In this document: positions 16,749 to 25,391 of the stretch, piece after piece
Layout of the letters: the number at the start of each line of letters is the position of its first letter
How positions within the stretch are numbered: the first letter of the stretch is position 1
From: Erysipelotrichaceae bacterium
GTDB lineage: Bacteria; Bacillota_I; Bacilli_A; Erysipelotrichales; Erysipelotrichaceae
Direction: 5' to 3'
DNA length: 64,000 bases
NCBI GenBank assembly: GCA_015058955.1
Contig: SVBJ01000005.1
Coordinates: forward strand, 1 to 64,000
Translations under genes and position numbers: made by a program
Notes under the pieces: generated by a model
Seen by the model: the letters and a program-made list of their open reading frames with translations, nothing else
The model's database searches: none
What the model was told of the DNA's origin: nothing

Positions 16749-17006
16749 ATGAAAATTGAAGTATCCACACCGGAACTGCACTTCCCGATCAAACTGATAT
16801 TTCCGACAGCTGCCCTGCGTTCCAGGTGGTTATGGCAGATAGCCTTGAAATACACTGAAAGCCGGCAGAAAGATACCGTAATGTACTACAGAGATCTAAT
16901 TACTGAAAGCGTCAGCCATCTGGAAGAATTCGTCAGAAACTACGGTCACTTTAATCTGATGGAAATAGAAGAAAGAGACGGAACCAGAGTCATTATAAGA
17001 ATATGA
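16749..17006 (+). CDS. Small protein related to the C-terminal domain of its neighbour
   Basis: An 85-residue cytoplasmic protein with no signal or membrane segment. Its ending (FNLMEIEERDGTRVIIRI) echoes the end of the upstream regulator (LVSVDSADGDHVRITVE), and both have a proline-containing beta strand early in the domain (FPIKLIFP, VRVNLP). It may therefore be a stand-alone version of the same domain that partners or modulates the HTH protein. The ATG follows the previous stop with no gap and has no ribosome binding site of its own, so translation depends on coupling. Confidence 0.6.
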   Translation: MKIEVSTPELHFPIKLIFPTAALRSRWLWQIALKYTESRQKDTVMYYRDLITESVSHLEEFVRNYGHFNLMEIEERDGTRVIIRI

Positions 17007-17011
17007 TCAAT

Positions 17012-17037
17012 AAGGGCTCAGAAAGCAGAGCCCTTTT
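17012..17037 (+). terminator. Terminator after the regulator pair
   Basis: AAGGGCTC (17012-17019) pairs with GAGCCCTT (17028-17035), followed by T. Confidence 0.75.
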
Positions 17038-17071
17038 CAGATGTGTCAGAGTATTAGTGGCTTACTGAAAA

Positions 17072-17080
17072 TGATATAAT
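17072..17080 (+). promoter_or_regulatory. Extended -10 promoter for a leaderless patatin mRNA
   Basis: TGATATAAT (17072-17080) is a consensus extended -10 element. It ends 6 nt before the ATG at 17087, leaving no room for a ribosome binding site. Confidence 0.65.
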
Positions 17081-17086
17081 CTAGAT

Positions 17087-17941
17087 ATGAAAACAGGATT
17101 AATAATGGAAGGCGGAGCCATGCGCGGCCTGTTCACCTGCGGAGTAATTGATGTCTTCATGGAGAATGGCATTGATTTTAACGGTGCAGCCGGCATATCG
17201 GCAGGTGCGGTGTTTGGCTGTAACATCAAGTCTAAACAGATTGGCAGACCACTGAGATACAACACTACCTACTGTAATGATCCAAGATACTGTTCAGTAA
17301 GGTCACTGATCAAAACCGGAGACATGTACGGTGCAGATTTCTGTTACCGTCAGATCATGCACTTACTTGATCCTTTTGATACGGAAACATTCAGAGATAA
17401 TCCAATGGAATTCTATGTGGGGGCAACGGACATTGAAAGCGGCAAATGCGTCTATCACAAATGCCATGACGGTCTGGATGAGGACACTCTGTGGTTCAGG
17501 GCATCAGCTTCCATGCCCCTGGTATCAAGACCGGTGAAAATAGGAGGGCACTTATATCTTGACGGAGGCATGACTGATTCAATTCCATATGAGATCATGC
17601 TGAAAAACGGCTATGACCGCAATGTTGTCATCCTGACACAGCCTGAAGGATTCATTAAGCCTAAAAACAAACTGATTCCTTTGTTTAAGCTGAGATACAG
17701 AAAGTATCCGAAAATAGCGAAGGTAATGAGTGAAAGACACACACGTTACAATCAGCAGGTTCAGAAAGTAGAACATGACGTGAAGAAAGGAAAGGCCTTC
17801 ATAATCAGACCGGCTGAAAGTCTGAACATCGGCAGAGTGGAAAAGGATCCGGAAGAACTCAGACGAGTTTACGAAATTGGCAGACAGACAGCCCTGAAGC
17901 AGCTGGATGCCATAAGGGAATTTCTGACTGAAAAGGAATGA
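17087..17941 (+). CDS. Patatin-like phospholipase / serine hydrolase (RssA-like)
   Basis: A 284-residue cytoplasmic lipid acyl hydrolase. The oxyanion stretch GGAMRGL (~9-15) and nucleophile elbow GISAG (~37-41) form half of the Ser-Asp dyad, and LDGGM (~160) supplies the Asp. The size and order match bacterial patatin proteins of the RssA/YchK group, which act on phospholipids or acyl esters. The start codon sits 6 nt after an extended -10 box with no ribosome binding site, pointing to a leaderless mRNA. The downstream Cys-rich gene overlaps or abuts its stop and is probably co-transcribed. Confidence 0.88.
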   Translation: MKTGLIMEGGAMRGLFTCGVIDVFMENGIDFNGAAGISAGAVFGCNIKSKQIGRPLRYNTTYCNDPRYCSVRSLIKTGDMYGADFCYRQIMHLLDPFDTETFRDNPMEFYVGATDIESGKCVYHKCHDGLDEDTLWFRASASMPLVSRPVKIGGHLYLDGGMTDSIPYEIMLKNGYDRNVVILTQPEGFIKPKNKLIPLFKLRYRKYPKIAKVMSERHTRYNQQVQKVEHDVKKGKAFIIRPAESLNIGRVEKDPEELRRVYEIGRQTALKQLDAIREFLTEKE

Positions 17942-17943
17942 AT

Positions 17944-18318
17944 ATGAAACGAGAACTGGGTATTGGAAGATGCGGACTTGCCTGTTGCCTGTGCAGTGAA
18001 AACCGGCATTGTGGCGGCTGTAATTCCGGGGACTGTCCGGATAAGGACTGGTGTCAGAACAGAAAATGTACGATTGAAAAGAATATCGGGTACTGTTACC
18101 AGTGTGATCAGCAGTGCCGAAAAGGCCTGCTGGAGAAAATCAAACCTTATGGTTTTACACTGTTTGCCAGAAGATATGGGGAAGAAGAACTTCTTGACTG
18201 TCTGGAAAGAAACGAGGCGAAAGGCGTGGTTTATCACCGTGATGGGATAATCGGTGATTACGATGACTTCGATGATGTTGAAGAACTGATAAGGTTCATT
18301 AAGACAGGAGAAAAATAA
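17944..18318 (+). CDS. Cysteine-rich DUF3795-like protein
   Basis: A 124-residue soluble protein whose first half carries about 13 cysteines in CxxC, CxGC and CxC arrangements (GLACCLC, CGGCNSGDC, CQNRKC, CYQCDQQC). This matches the DUF3795 family, predicted to bind zinc or an iron-sulfur cluster; no activity is established. The C-terminal half (FTLFARRYGEEELLDCLERN...) is helical. ATG 17944 lies 6 nt after AAAAGGA; an ATG at 17938 overlaps the previous stop and is too close to that site. It is coupled to the patatin gene. Confidence 0.7.
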   Translation: MKRELGIGRCGLACCLCSENRHCGGCNSGDCPDKDWCQNRKCTIEKNIGYCYQCDQQCRKGLLEKIKPYGFTLFARRYGEEELLDCLERNEAKGVVYHRDGIIGDYDDFDDVEELIRFIKTGEK

Positions 18319-18324
18319 AGAGGG

Positions 18325-18354
18325 AAAAGGACTTTACATGAAAAGTCCTTTTTT
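18325..18354 (+). terminator. Terminator after the DUF3795-like gene
   Basis: AAAGGACTTT pairs with AAAGTCCTTT across a 6-nt loop, followed by T-run. Confidence 0.85.
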
Positions 18355-18362
18355 ATGCAATA

Positions 18363-18406
18363 AACAGTATATAACAGTTGACAACAGTTATATACTGTTA
18401 TACACT
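18363..18406 (+). promoter_or_regulatory. Promoter with perfect inverted-repeat operator for the GntR regulator
   Basis: TTGACA (18378-18383), a 17-bp spacer and TACACT (18401-18406). A perfect 13-bp inverted repeat (AACAGTATATAAC at 18363-18375, GTTATATACTGTT at 18387-18399, 11-bp spacer) straddles the -35 box. YtrA-type GntR repressors usually bind such a site before their own operon, so self-repression is likely. Confidence 0.8.
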
Positions 18407-18425
18407 GTTTGTGAGGTTGATAAAT

Positions 18426-18797
18426 ATGCGCATTATTATAAACAACAACTCAATGATACCAATCTATGAACAGGTGGTATCGCAGATCAAAAGCAATATC
18501 ATAAACGGTGAACTTAAGGAAGGGGACATTCTGCCTTCAGTCAGAGCTCTTTCTTCAGAGCTGAAGATCAGTGCTCTGACGGTCAAGAAAGCCTATGACT
18601 TTATGGAAACGGAAGGATTTGTTACCACGGTTCACGGCAAGGGAACGTTTGTCAATGCTGCGGACAGGCAGCTGGCTTTTGAAGCCAGAAGAAAAGCTGT
18701 GGAAGATGATCTTTATAAGGCCATCCAGCAGGGTTATTCTGCCGGATTGAGTAAAGAAGAAATAAAAGAGATCATCGACATACTGATGGAGGAATGA
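18426..18797 (+). CDS. GntR family transcriptional regulator, YtrA subfamily
   Basis: A 123-residue regulator with an N-terminal winged helix (PIYEQVVSQIKSNIINGELKEGDILPSVRALSSELKISALTVKKAYD) and only a short dimerisation tail, the hallmark of YtrA-type GntR proteins. These normally repress the ABC transporter operon they lead, often in response to cell-wall-active compounds. ATG 18426 is preceded by GAGGT; an in-frame upstream start at 18378 falls in the promoter and operator and is rejected. The ATPase gene begins at its stop. Confidence 0.88.
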   Translation: MRIIINNNSMIPIYEQVVSQIKSNIINGELKEGDILPSVRALSSELKISALTVKKAYDFMETEGFVTTVHGKGTFVNAADRQLAFEARRKAVEDDLYKAIQQGYSAGLSKEEIKEIIDILMEE

Positions 18798-18799
18798 AT

Positions 18800-19645
18800 A
18801 TGATTTCTATTGAGAATCTGGTTAAGAAATATGACGGATTTGAACTGAACATTTCGATGGAGATCCCATCCGGCAAGGTCAGCGGACTTGTAGGCAAAAA
18901 CGGCGCCGGCAAGAGCACCACGATCAAATCCATTCTCGGACTGGTCAAACCGAATTCCGGAAAAGTTGTTCTAATGGGCAAGGATGTAGCCGACATTACA
19001 GCCCGGGACAAGCAGAAGCTGGGTGTAGCACTGTCTGAATCAGGATTCAGCGGCTATCTGACGGTTAAGGATGTCACTGACATCATGAAAAACATGTATG
19101 AGGATTTCAATGCTGACAGTTTCAGAAAACTGTGCCGGGAATTTGATCTTCCAATGGATAAAAGAATAAAGGATTTCTCAACCGGCATGAAGGCCAAGCT
19201 GAGAGTGCTGACGGCCTTAAGCCATAAGGCCAGACTGCTGATCATGGATGAACCGACAAGCGGACTGGACGTTGAAGCCAGAAACGAGCTCCTGGACATG
19301 TTAAGGGATTACCTGGTGGAAAACGAAGACTGTTCAATTCTTATTTCATCACACATCTCCTCAGATCTGGAAGGATTGTGTGATGACATCTACCTGATCC
19401 ATAAGGGCAGGATCATTCTGCATGAGGATACCGATAAGATCCTTTCGAATTACGGCATTCTCAAGATGGATGGGGAAACCTATGAAAAGATGGACAGAAG
19501 TCATATCCTGGAAGCCAAAAAGGAAAACTATGGCTACCGCTGTCTCAGCGATGAAAAACAGTACTACGTGGAGAACTATCCTGGTATTGTTGTGGAAAAC
19601 AGCGGCATCGATGATCTGATCCTGATGCTGACAGGAGGTAAGTAA
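18800..19645 (+). CDS. ABC exporter ATPase (YtrB-like)
   Basis: A 281-residue ATP-binding subunit of an ABC-2 exporter. Walker A is GLVGKNGAGKSTTIKS, the degenerate signature is FSTGMKAKLRVLTALS, Walker B is LLIMDEPTSGLD, and the H-loop SSHISSDLEG. ATG 18800 lies 6 nt after GGAGGA and is preferred; ATG 18794 overlaps the site. Placed between its GntR repressor and its permease gene, it probably exports or resists an envelope-active compound. Confidence 0.88.
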   Translation: MISIENLVKKYDGFELNISMEIPSGKVSGLVGKNGAGKSTTIKSILGLVKPNSGKVVLMGKDVADITARDKQKLGVALSESGFSGYLTVKDVTDIMKNMYEDFNADSFRKLCREFDLPMDKRIKDFSTGMKAKLRVLTALSHKARLLIMDEPTSGLDVEARNELLDMLRDYLVENEDCSILISSHISSDLEGLCDDIYLIHKGRIILHEDTDKILSNYGILKMDGETYEKMDRSHILEAKKENYGYRCLSDEKQYYVENYPGIVVENSGIDDLILMLTGGK

Positions 19646-19646
19646 G

Positions 19647-20300
19647 ATGAAAGGTTTGGTTATCAAGGATCTGCGCCTGGCAATACAGCGCAGGCAGACA
19701 CTGCTAATATATCTGATACTTTCAGTCATAATGGGCATGTCACTGGATGCAGGCTTCGTCATTGCGTACATGACCATGTTAATGGGAATAATTGCCAGCG
19801 GAACCATCAGCTATGATGAGTATGACAATGGCTTCCCATTCCTGTTCTCTCTGCCGGTTGACTGTAAGACTTATGTAGCGGAAAAGTTCATATTTACTCT
19901 GCTAATGGAAGTGTTCGGCCGGATATACGGTACAGCGGTAATGTTCATTCTGGGCTTAGTTACCGGAAAACCGGTTGAAACCGAAGGGCTGGCAGCAGTG
20001 CTGTTAATGACAGTATGCATAATATCAATAATGTGTTTCGCCATGATCTTCATTCAGCTGAAGTATGGATCTGAAAAGGCCAGGACGGTAATGTTCATCA
20101 TATACGGTGTTGTAGCAGCCATTGCACTGGCTGTTAAGGGATTTGCCGAAAAGCTGGGACCGCGGATTTCTGGGTTCATGGCTGCCCTGGATAAGATCAA
20201 TCCATGGGTCATTGCAGGCTGCTTGGCAGCGATAACGGCAGTGATCTGCTATGTTATTTACCTGGCAACGATAAAGATGATGGATAAGAAGGAATTTTAA
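19647..20300 (+). CDS. ABC-2 type transporter permease
   Basis: A 217-residue membrane protein with about six hydrophobic segments (first pair at ~20-60). The short cytoplasmic stretch SYDEYDNGFPFLFSLPVDCKTYVAEKF (~53-79) is typical of small bacterial ABC-2 permeases. AGGAGG lies just before the ATG, at the end of the ATPase gene. It completes a regulator, ATPase and permease cassette, with a terminator right after. Confidence 0.82.
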   Translation: MKGLVIKDLRLAIQRRQTLLIYLILSVIMGMSLDAGFVIAYMTMLMGIIASGTISYDEYDNGFPFLFSLPVDCKTYVAEKFIFTLLMEVFGRIYGTAVMFILGLVTGKPVETEGLAAVLLMTVCIISIMCFAMIFIQLKYGSEKARTVMFIIYGVVAAIALAVKGFAEKLGPRISGFMAALDKINPWVIAGCLAAITAVICYVIYLATIKMMDKKEF

Positions 20301-20307
20301 AACAATG

Positions 20308-20336
20308 ACCGGAGATGAGTGTTCTCCGGTTTTCTT
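20308..20336 (+). terminator. Terminator after the ABC-2 cassette
   Basis: ACCGGAGA (20308-20315) pairs with TCTCCGGT (20323-20330), followed by T. Confidence 0.75.
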
Positions 20337-20409
20337 GTGCGTCATAGCGCTGGAAATAACCTGATGAATGATGTACAATGGACATACATCTTTCAAGGAA
20401 GGTATTTGA

Positions 20410-23400
20410 ATGATTGAATTTTGGAACCTGCTGAAAGATGATGCTGCCGTTAAGGCAGTCAATGACCGCATTAAGGGCCTGTCATCTTTGGCACCTAACA
20501 CTGAGGCACTGGTAATTGCGACGGCTTTCAGACAGCAGCCCCGCAACCTGGTGATCGTCAAGAATAACTTATACACAGCACAGCAGCTTTTCAGGAAGCT
20601 GACCCCCCTGCTTCAGGAGGATGTGCTGATTTTCAACGTGGAAGAATCGTTAAGAGTGGAGGCAATTGCTTCCACCCCGACAATGTATGCCCGTCAGATG
20701 GAAACGCTGGCTGACATTGTCCTAAATAATAAACCAAGAGTAATAATCACGCATCCTACGGCACTGGTAAGATATCTGCCGTCCGTGGAAACCTTCAGAA
20801 GACACATTATTGAACTGAGGAATGATCAGGTCATCCGCATGGATCAGCTTAAAAAACTATTGATAGAAAGCGGATACCGTCAGGCCAGCAGAGTTGATCA
20901 GCCTCTGACCTTCTCCATGAGAGGTGACGTGGTTGATGTCTTTACCATTCAGGAAAACTATCCGGTCAGGATCGAGTTCTTTGACGATGTCATTGACTCA
21001 ATCCGTTTCTTTGACATGTCCAGTCAGCGTACGATCCAGCCGGTAAAGCAGATCAGGATCGTCCCGGCCAGCACATTGATCTATGATGAGGACTTTGAAC
21101 CGGTCAAGCAGAGAATAATGAAACAGTTTGACAGAGACAAAGGCAAGACTGATTTCAGTATCGAACTGCAGGGCGAAGTAGAAAGAGACATCAGCTATCT
21201 GGAGAATCATCTGTTTGAACACTATCTGTACAGATACAGATGCTTCTTTGGAGATAATGCCGGAATACTGGATTACATTGATGATCCGGACATTGTTCTG
21301 TCAACGGAAGAGGAAATCGAAACAAATGTCCGCCGGACGTTAAATGAAACATCGGAATACATAACGGAGATGTTCAGAGCCGGAAGAAGCCTGGCTTATT
21401 TCAGCGTATATGATGATTATCACCGCCTGATGGCTCGCCATAACCCTTATGTGATGACTCTGTACCCTGATTTTGATCATGCCATTACCAGCAGCATTTC
21501 GCAGGTATTTTTCCCGCAGCTGCCTCTGGATAAGGCTATGATACAGATAGGAAAACTGGCTGAGAACAAGAAGGTCATTCTGGCTTTAGGTCGAACCAAC
21601 AGAAGACTGCTGGAGGAAGAACTTAAGAAGAACAGGCTTGATGATAAGATCGAGTTCATGGACGAGATCTTTGAAGAAGGCTTCAGTTATCAGGAATATA
21701 CGGTATTAACGGCCAAGGAGCTGTTTGGAACCGTCATCAAGAAGGGCAGATATTCCCGCAAGTTCCGGGAAGCGGAACGGCTTGATGACTATCAGGACTT
21801 AAATGAAGGCGACTATGTCGTTCATAATCACTATGGCATAGGTATTTATCAGGGAATCGTTACCAGAGAGATCAGGGGTAATCACCGTGACTATCTGCGA
21901 ATACTATATAAGAATGATGATGAATTACTGGTACCGCTGGAACAGTTCAGACTGGTCAGAAAGTTTGTCGGTTCGGAAGGTGTCGGTATCCGTGTCAGCA
22001 AGCTGGGCGGGGAAACCTGGAAAAAGACCAGGGAAAAGGTTGAGAAGGATGTCAATGACATTGCAGCCAGACTGCTGCAGCTTTACGCTGACCGTGAACA
22101 GAACATCGGTTATGCCTTTTTGCCTGATGATGATCAGATGAGGGAATTTGAAGCCAATTTTGAATATGAACTGACGGATGATCAGAAAAGAGCCATTGCC
22201 GAAGTAAAGCGGGACATGGAAAAGCCTAAGCCGATGGACAGATTACTGTGCGGTGATGTCGGCTTCGGCAAGACCGAGGTGGCCATGATTGCGGCCTTCA
22301 AGGCTGTCAGCAATCTCAAGCAGGTTGCCTATCTGTGCCCAACCACCATTCTTTCCCGTCAGCACTACAATACCTTTAAGGAAAGATTCAAGGGTTTTGG
22401 AGTCAACATTGAGATCATTAACCGTTTCGTCATGGAAAGCGAACAGAAAAGGATCATTAAGGAAGTAAAGGAAGGTAAGGTCGACATTCTGATCGGAACT
22501 CACCGTCTTTTAAGCAAGGACATTGAATTCAAGGATCTTGGTCTGCTGATCGTGGATGAGGAACAGCGCTTCGGTGTTGAGGCCAAGGGCAAGATCAAGG
22601 AACTTAAGAGAACCATTGACGTTCTTTCGCTGTCGGCTACGCCTATCCCGCGTACCCTGCAGCTGTCATTGATTGGAATAATGTCCCTGTCACAGCTGGA
22701 TACACCGCCTTTAAACAGAATGCCGATTCAGACCTATGTCGTGGAAAAGAATCAGGGATTCATCAAAGAAGTCATCCAGAGGGAACTGGCCCGCGGGGGA
22801 CAGGTATTCTATCTGCACAATAATGTTTCCACGATCTATCAGGTAGCGGCCAAGCTGGAAATTGAACTGCCGGAAGCCCGCATAGCGGTAGCTCACGGTA
22901 AGATGAACCGTGAGGAAATAGAAGATGTCATGTACCGCTTTGTCATGGGTGACTATGACATTCTGGTATGTACGACCATCATTGAGACCGGCATTGACAT
23001 TTCCAATGCCAATACGGTGATCATAGACAAGGCAGATAACTTCGGGCTGTCACAGCTTTATCAGATCAGAGGAAGAGTAGGCCGCAGCGACCGCATTGCC
23101 TATGCCTATCTGATGTATGACGGCCGCAAGCAGCTTTCCGAAGTAGCCTCCAAGAGACTGCAGTCGATCAAGGAATTTACTGAACTGGGTTCAGGATATA
23201 AGATTGCGATGCGAGATCTGACGATAAGAGGTGCCGGAGATCTTCTGGGTGAGAAACAGGCCGGCTTCATCAATACTGTCGGCATGGATCTGTATCTGGA
23301 CATGCTGCAGGAAGCCATTGAACAGCAGAAGGGCATTGTGAAGAAGAAGGAAGAAACCGGACCTAAGATCGGCAATGTCGATGGATACATTCCGGAAAGA

Positions 23401-23817
23401 TTTGCACCGGAGGATTATGAAAAGATCACCCTGTACCAGAGAATCGATAAGATGAAGACCCGTAAGGAACTTAATGCTCTGCTGGAAGAGATCAATGACC
23501 GTTACGGGCGTCTGCCTAATTCAGTAAGACTGCTGTTTGAAAAGAAGAGGGCTGAGATCATGCTCGGTTCACGAAAGTTTGAAGCGCTGGAGGAACTGGA
23601 GAAGGAATGCCGCCTGATCCTGTCACCGCGGTTTTCCCAGAAGGTTGACGGTGTCAGACTGTTTGAAAAGGTCATGGAACTGTCGGCCGGCATCAGATTA
23701 AGATATACTAAGAACAGGATCACCTTCCTGATTCCGAAAAGAAAGAACTGGATCGTTACCGTAAATGAAGTAATGAACATAGCCGAAAAGGCAGAAAGGC
23801 AGAAAAATGAGGCTTGA
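20410..23817 (+). CDS. mfd: Transcription-repair coupling factor
   Basis: A 1135-residue DNA translocase that removes RNA polymerase stalled at lesions and recruits UvrA. The N-terminal UvrB-like region is at ~1-330, and the RNA-polymerase interaction domain with GDYVVHNHYGIGIYQGI at ~470-545. Superfamily 2 helicase motifs follow: GDVGFGKTEVA (Walker A), VDEEQRFGV (DEEQ box), LSATPIPRTL, the IIETGIDISNANT motif and QIRGRVGRS. The C-terminal TRCF domain ends near 1120. Full length for the family. RBS AAGGAAGG precedes the ATG; a TACAAT box lies at 20374-20379. The next gene overlaps its 3' end by 11 bp. Confidence 0.97.
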   Translation: MIEFWNLLKDDAAVKAVNDRIKGLSSLAPNTEALVIATAFRQQPRNLVIVKNNLYTAQQLFRKLTPLLQEDVLIFNVEESLRVEAIASTPTMYARQMETLADIVLNNKPRVIITHPTALVRYLPSVETFRRHIIELRNDQVIRMDQLKKLLIESGYRQASRVDQPLTFSMRGDVVDVFTIQENYPVRIEFFDDVIDSIRFFDMSSQRTIQPVKQIRIVPASTLIYDEDFEPVKQRIMKQFDRDKGKTDFSIELQGEVERDISYLENHLFEHYLYRYRCFFGDNAGILDYIDDPDIVLSTEEEIETNVRRTLNETSEYITEMFRAGRSLAYFSVYDDYHRLMARHNPYVMTLYPDFDHAITSSISQVFFPQLPLDKAMIQIGKLAENKKVILALGRTNRRLLEEELKKNRLDDKIEFMDEIFEEGFSYQEYTVLTAKELFGTVIKKGRYSRKFREAERLDDYQDLNEGDYVVHNHYGIGIYQGIVTREIRGNHRDYLRILYKNDDELLVPLEQFRLVRKFVGSEGVGIRVSKLGGETWKKTREKVEKDVNDIAARLLQLYADREQNIGYAFLPDDDQMREFEANFEYELTDDQKRAIAEVKRDMEKPKPMDRLLCGDVGFGKTEVAMIAAFKAVSNLKQVAYLCPTTILSRQHYNTFKERFKGFGVNIEIINRFVMESEQKRIIKEVKEGKVDILIGTHRLLSKDIEFKDLGLLIVDEEQRFGVEAKGKIKELKRTIDVLSLSATPIPRTLQLSLIGIMSLSQLDTPPLNRMPIQTYVVEKNQGFIKEVIQRELARGGQVFYLHNNVSTIYQVAAKLEIELPEARIAVAHGKMNREEIEDVMYRFVMGDYDILVCTTIIETGIDISNANTVIIDKADNFGLSQLYQIRGRVGRSDRIAYAYLMYDGRKQLSEVASKRLQSIKEFTELGSGYKIAMRDLTIRGAGDLLGEKQAGFINTVGMDLYLDMLQEAIEQQKGIVKKKEETGPKIGNVDGYIPERFAPEDYEKITLYQRIDKMKTRKELNALLEEINDRYGRLPNSVRLLFEKKRAEIMLGSRKFEALEELEKECRLILSPRFSQKVDGVRLFEKVMELSAGIRLRYTKNRITFLIPKRKNWIVTVNEVMNIAEKAERQKNEA

Positions 23818-24079
23818 TAAGTTTTTAAAGGTTGCCAGAATACTGAAGAGAAGAACCGTTTCCAAGGAACTGGCAGCCAATCAGAGAGTCATAGTTAACG
23901 GAAGAGTAGCCAAACCTTCCACTGACATAAAGGCCGGAGACATCATTGAAGTCGTCTTTGGGCAGCGTTCTCTGACAGTCAGAGTACTGGAAGTTAAGGA
24001 CATTGTCAGAAAGAATGAAGCCAGTGATCTCTATGAAGTCGTTGAGGAGAAGTACCTGGAAGAAGAGAGCGATACTTGA
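23807..24079 (+). CDS. rqcP: S4-domain RNA-binding protein RqcP
   Basis: A 90-residue S4-fold protein (MRLDKFLKVARILKRRTVSKELAANQRVIVNGRVAKPSTDIKAGD...). In Bacillus, RqcP (YabO) works with RqcH on split 50S subunits to add alanine tails to stalled nascent chains. The gene overlaps mfd by 11 bp; in B. subtilis it also lies downstream of mfd, with other genes between. Size and motif match the family throughout. Confidence 0.88.
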   Translation: MRLDKFLKVARILKRRTVSKELAANQRVIVNGRVAKPSTDIKAGDIIEVVFGQRSLTVRVLEVKDIVRKNEASDLYEVVEEKYLEEESDT

Positions 24080-24127
24080 AATTTCACAATTAAATATGTA
24101 TGATAGTAAGGCGTAAGAGGTAAAAGG

Positions 24128-24448
24128 ATGACAGAACTGAAGAAAAAGAAGAAATCACCTTTAGCGACAGTGTTCACGGTAGTGCTGAGTCTGCTTATGC
24201 TGGCAGGTACCGGCTATTTCCTGTGGCAGATTTCGCGTGAAGTTGAGACGACCTTTACTCTTCTTACTGATATCAACGACGCCAAGAAAGAGCTGGCTGA
24301 TCTCAAGGCTGAACAGGAACACCTGATGCAGCAGAAGGAACAGCTGCTTGATGAAAACTATGTCAAGATCTGGGCCAGAGGTGAATATCTGATCACTCAG
24401 GAGGGTGAAGAGATATACAAGCTTCCGGCTATCAGTAACCAGGATTAA
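24128..24448 (+). CDS. divIC: Septum formation initiator (DivIC/FtsB-like)
   Basis: A 106-residue bitopic division protein: basic cytoplasmic start (TELKKKKKS), one membrane helix at ~15-33, then an extracellular coiled coil at ~36-85 (DINDAKKELADLKAEQEHLMQQKEQL) and the short conserved tail VKIWARGEYLITQEGEEIYKLP. DivIC forms a complex with FtsL and DivIB at the septum. The mfd-rqcP-divIC neighbourhood supports the call. A weak promoter may lie in the 48-bp gap before it. Confidence 0.85.
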   Translation: MTELKKKKKSPLATVFTVVLSLLMLAGTGYFLWQISREVETTFTLLTDINDAKKELADLKAEQEHLMQQKEQLLDENYVKIWARGEYLITQEGEEIYKLPAISNQD

Positions 24449-24453
24449 GGATG

Positions 24454-24477
24454 AAGTCTGTTTAATGCAGACTTTTT
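24454..24477 (+). terminator. Terminator after divIC
   Basis: AAGTCTG (24454-24460), loop TTTAATG, CAGACTT (24468-24474), then T. Confidence 0.8.
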
Positions 24478-24481
24478 ATTT

Positions 24482-24510
24482 TTGCCATAATGAAGATTTG
24501 CCGTTATAAT
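24482..24510 (+). promoter_or_regulatory. Promoter of the DegV-family gene
   Basis: TTGCCA (24482-24487), a 17-bp spacer and TATAAT (24505-24510). Confidence 0.75.
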
Positions 24511-24534
24511 ATCTATTGCGCGGAGGATTTGAGC

Positions 24535-25377
24535 ATGACTGTTAAGATTATTGTTGACTCTGCCTGTGACATACCACAGCGGCAGGGAGAAGAACTGGGA
24601 ATAAAGATTCTGCCTTTGAGATATCTGCTGGGTGAGGAGGAATATCTTGATGGTGTTACCATTTCCAATACGGAATTCTATGAAAAGCTGGAAGGAAGCG
24701 ACCTGTTTCCCAAGACCAGTCAGATAACTCCTTATCAGTATGAAAAGGCTTTTGAAGAAGCTCTGGAAGAATATGATGAAGTATTATGCATGACAATGTC
24801 TTCCGGTGTTTCAGGCTGTTATCAGAGTGCCCGCATGGGTCGGGAAGACTTTGATGACAAGGTACTGGTCTTTGACAGCAGACATTTCTGCTTCAGCTAT
24901 ACCGTTCTGGTCAAGTATGCCGTAATGCTGCGTGATCAGGGACTAAACGCCAGCGAGATCTATGCCAAACTGACGGCAGCCCTGGAAAAGGTCAGAATCA
25001 TTGCCGCCTTTGATACTCTTGAATATCTCAAGAAGGGCGGACGTATCTCCGGAACAGCCAGTGCCATTGGTACGATGCTGGGCATCAAGCCAATCATTAC
25101 GATTACCGATGGCAAGGTTGATGTCCTGAAATTGGTCAGAGGAACTAAGAAGAGCTACATCGAAGTTGACCGGTACATGGCCAAGGGCGGCGAGATCGAT
25201 CTCGACATGCCGTTTGTCTGCGGGTATACCGGAACCTCATCCCTGCGGACGGATAACTTCATGGAGGAATACGGAAACAGGTATTTCAATAAGGAAGTTG
25301 AAGAACTGGTAGTAGGTACGACCGTAGGTTCCTATGCGGGACCTAAGGCCTTCGCTCTGGCTTACTTTGTAAAATAA
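24535..25377 (+). CDS. DegV family fatty-acid-binding protein
   Basis: A 280-residue cytoplasmic lipid-binding protein. The N-terminal domain (VKIIVDSACDIP) and TMSSGVSGCYQSA loop bind the carboxylate of a fatty acid, and GGRISG lies before the second domain. Characterised relatives are FakB subunits that present fatty acids to the kinase FakA; which role this copy has is unclear. ATG 24535 follows GCGGAGGA by 8 nt; an in-frame ATG at 24490 is rejected because the promoter -10 box lies downstream of it. Confidence 0.9.
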   Translation: MTVKIIVDSACDIPQRQGEELGIKILPLRYLLGEEEYLDGVTISNTEFYEKLEGSDLFPKTSQITPYQYEKAFEEALEEYDEVLCMTMSSGVSGCYQSARMGREDFDDKVLVFDSRHFCFSYTVLVKYAVMLRDQGLNASEIYAKLTAALEKVRIIAAFDTLEYLKKGGRISGTASAIGTMLGIKPIITITDGKVDVLKLVRGTKKSYIEVDRYMAKGGEIDLDMPFVCGYTGTSSLRTDNFMEEYGNRYFNKEVEELVVGTTVGSYAGPKAFALAYFVK

Positions 25378-25391
25378 CTAAAAGAATGAAA

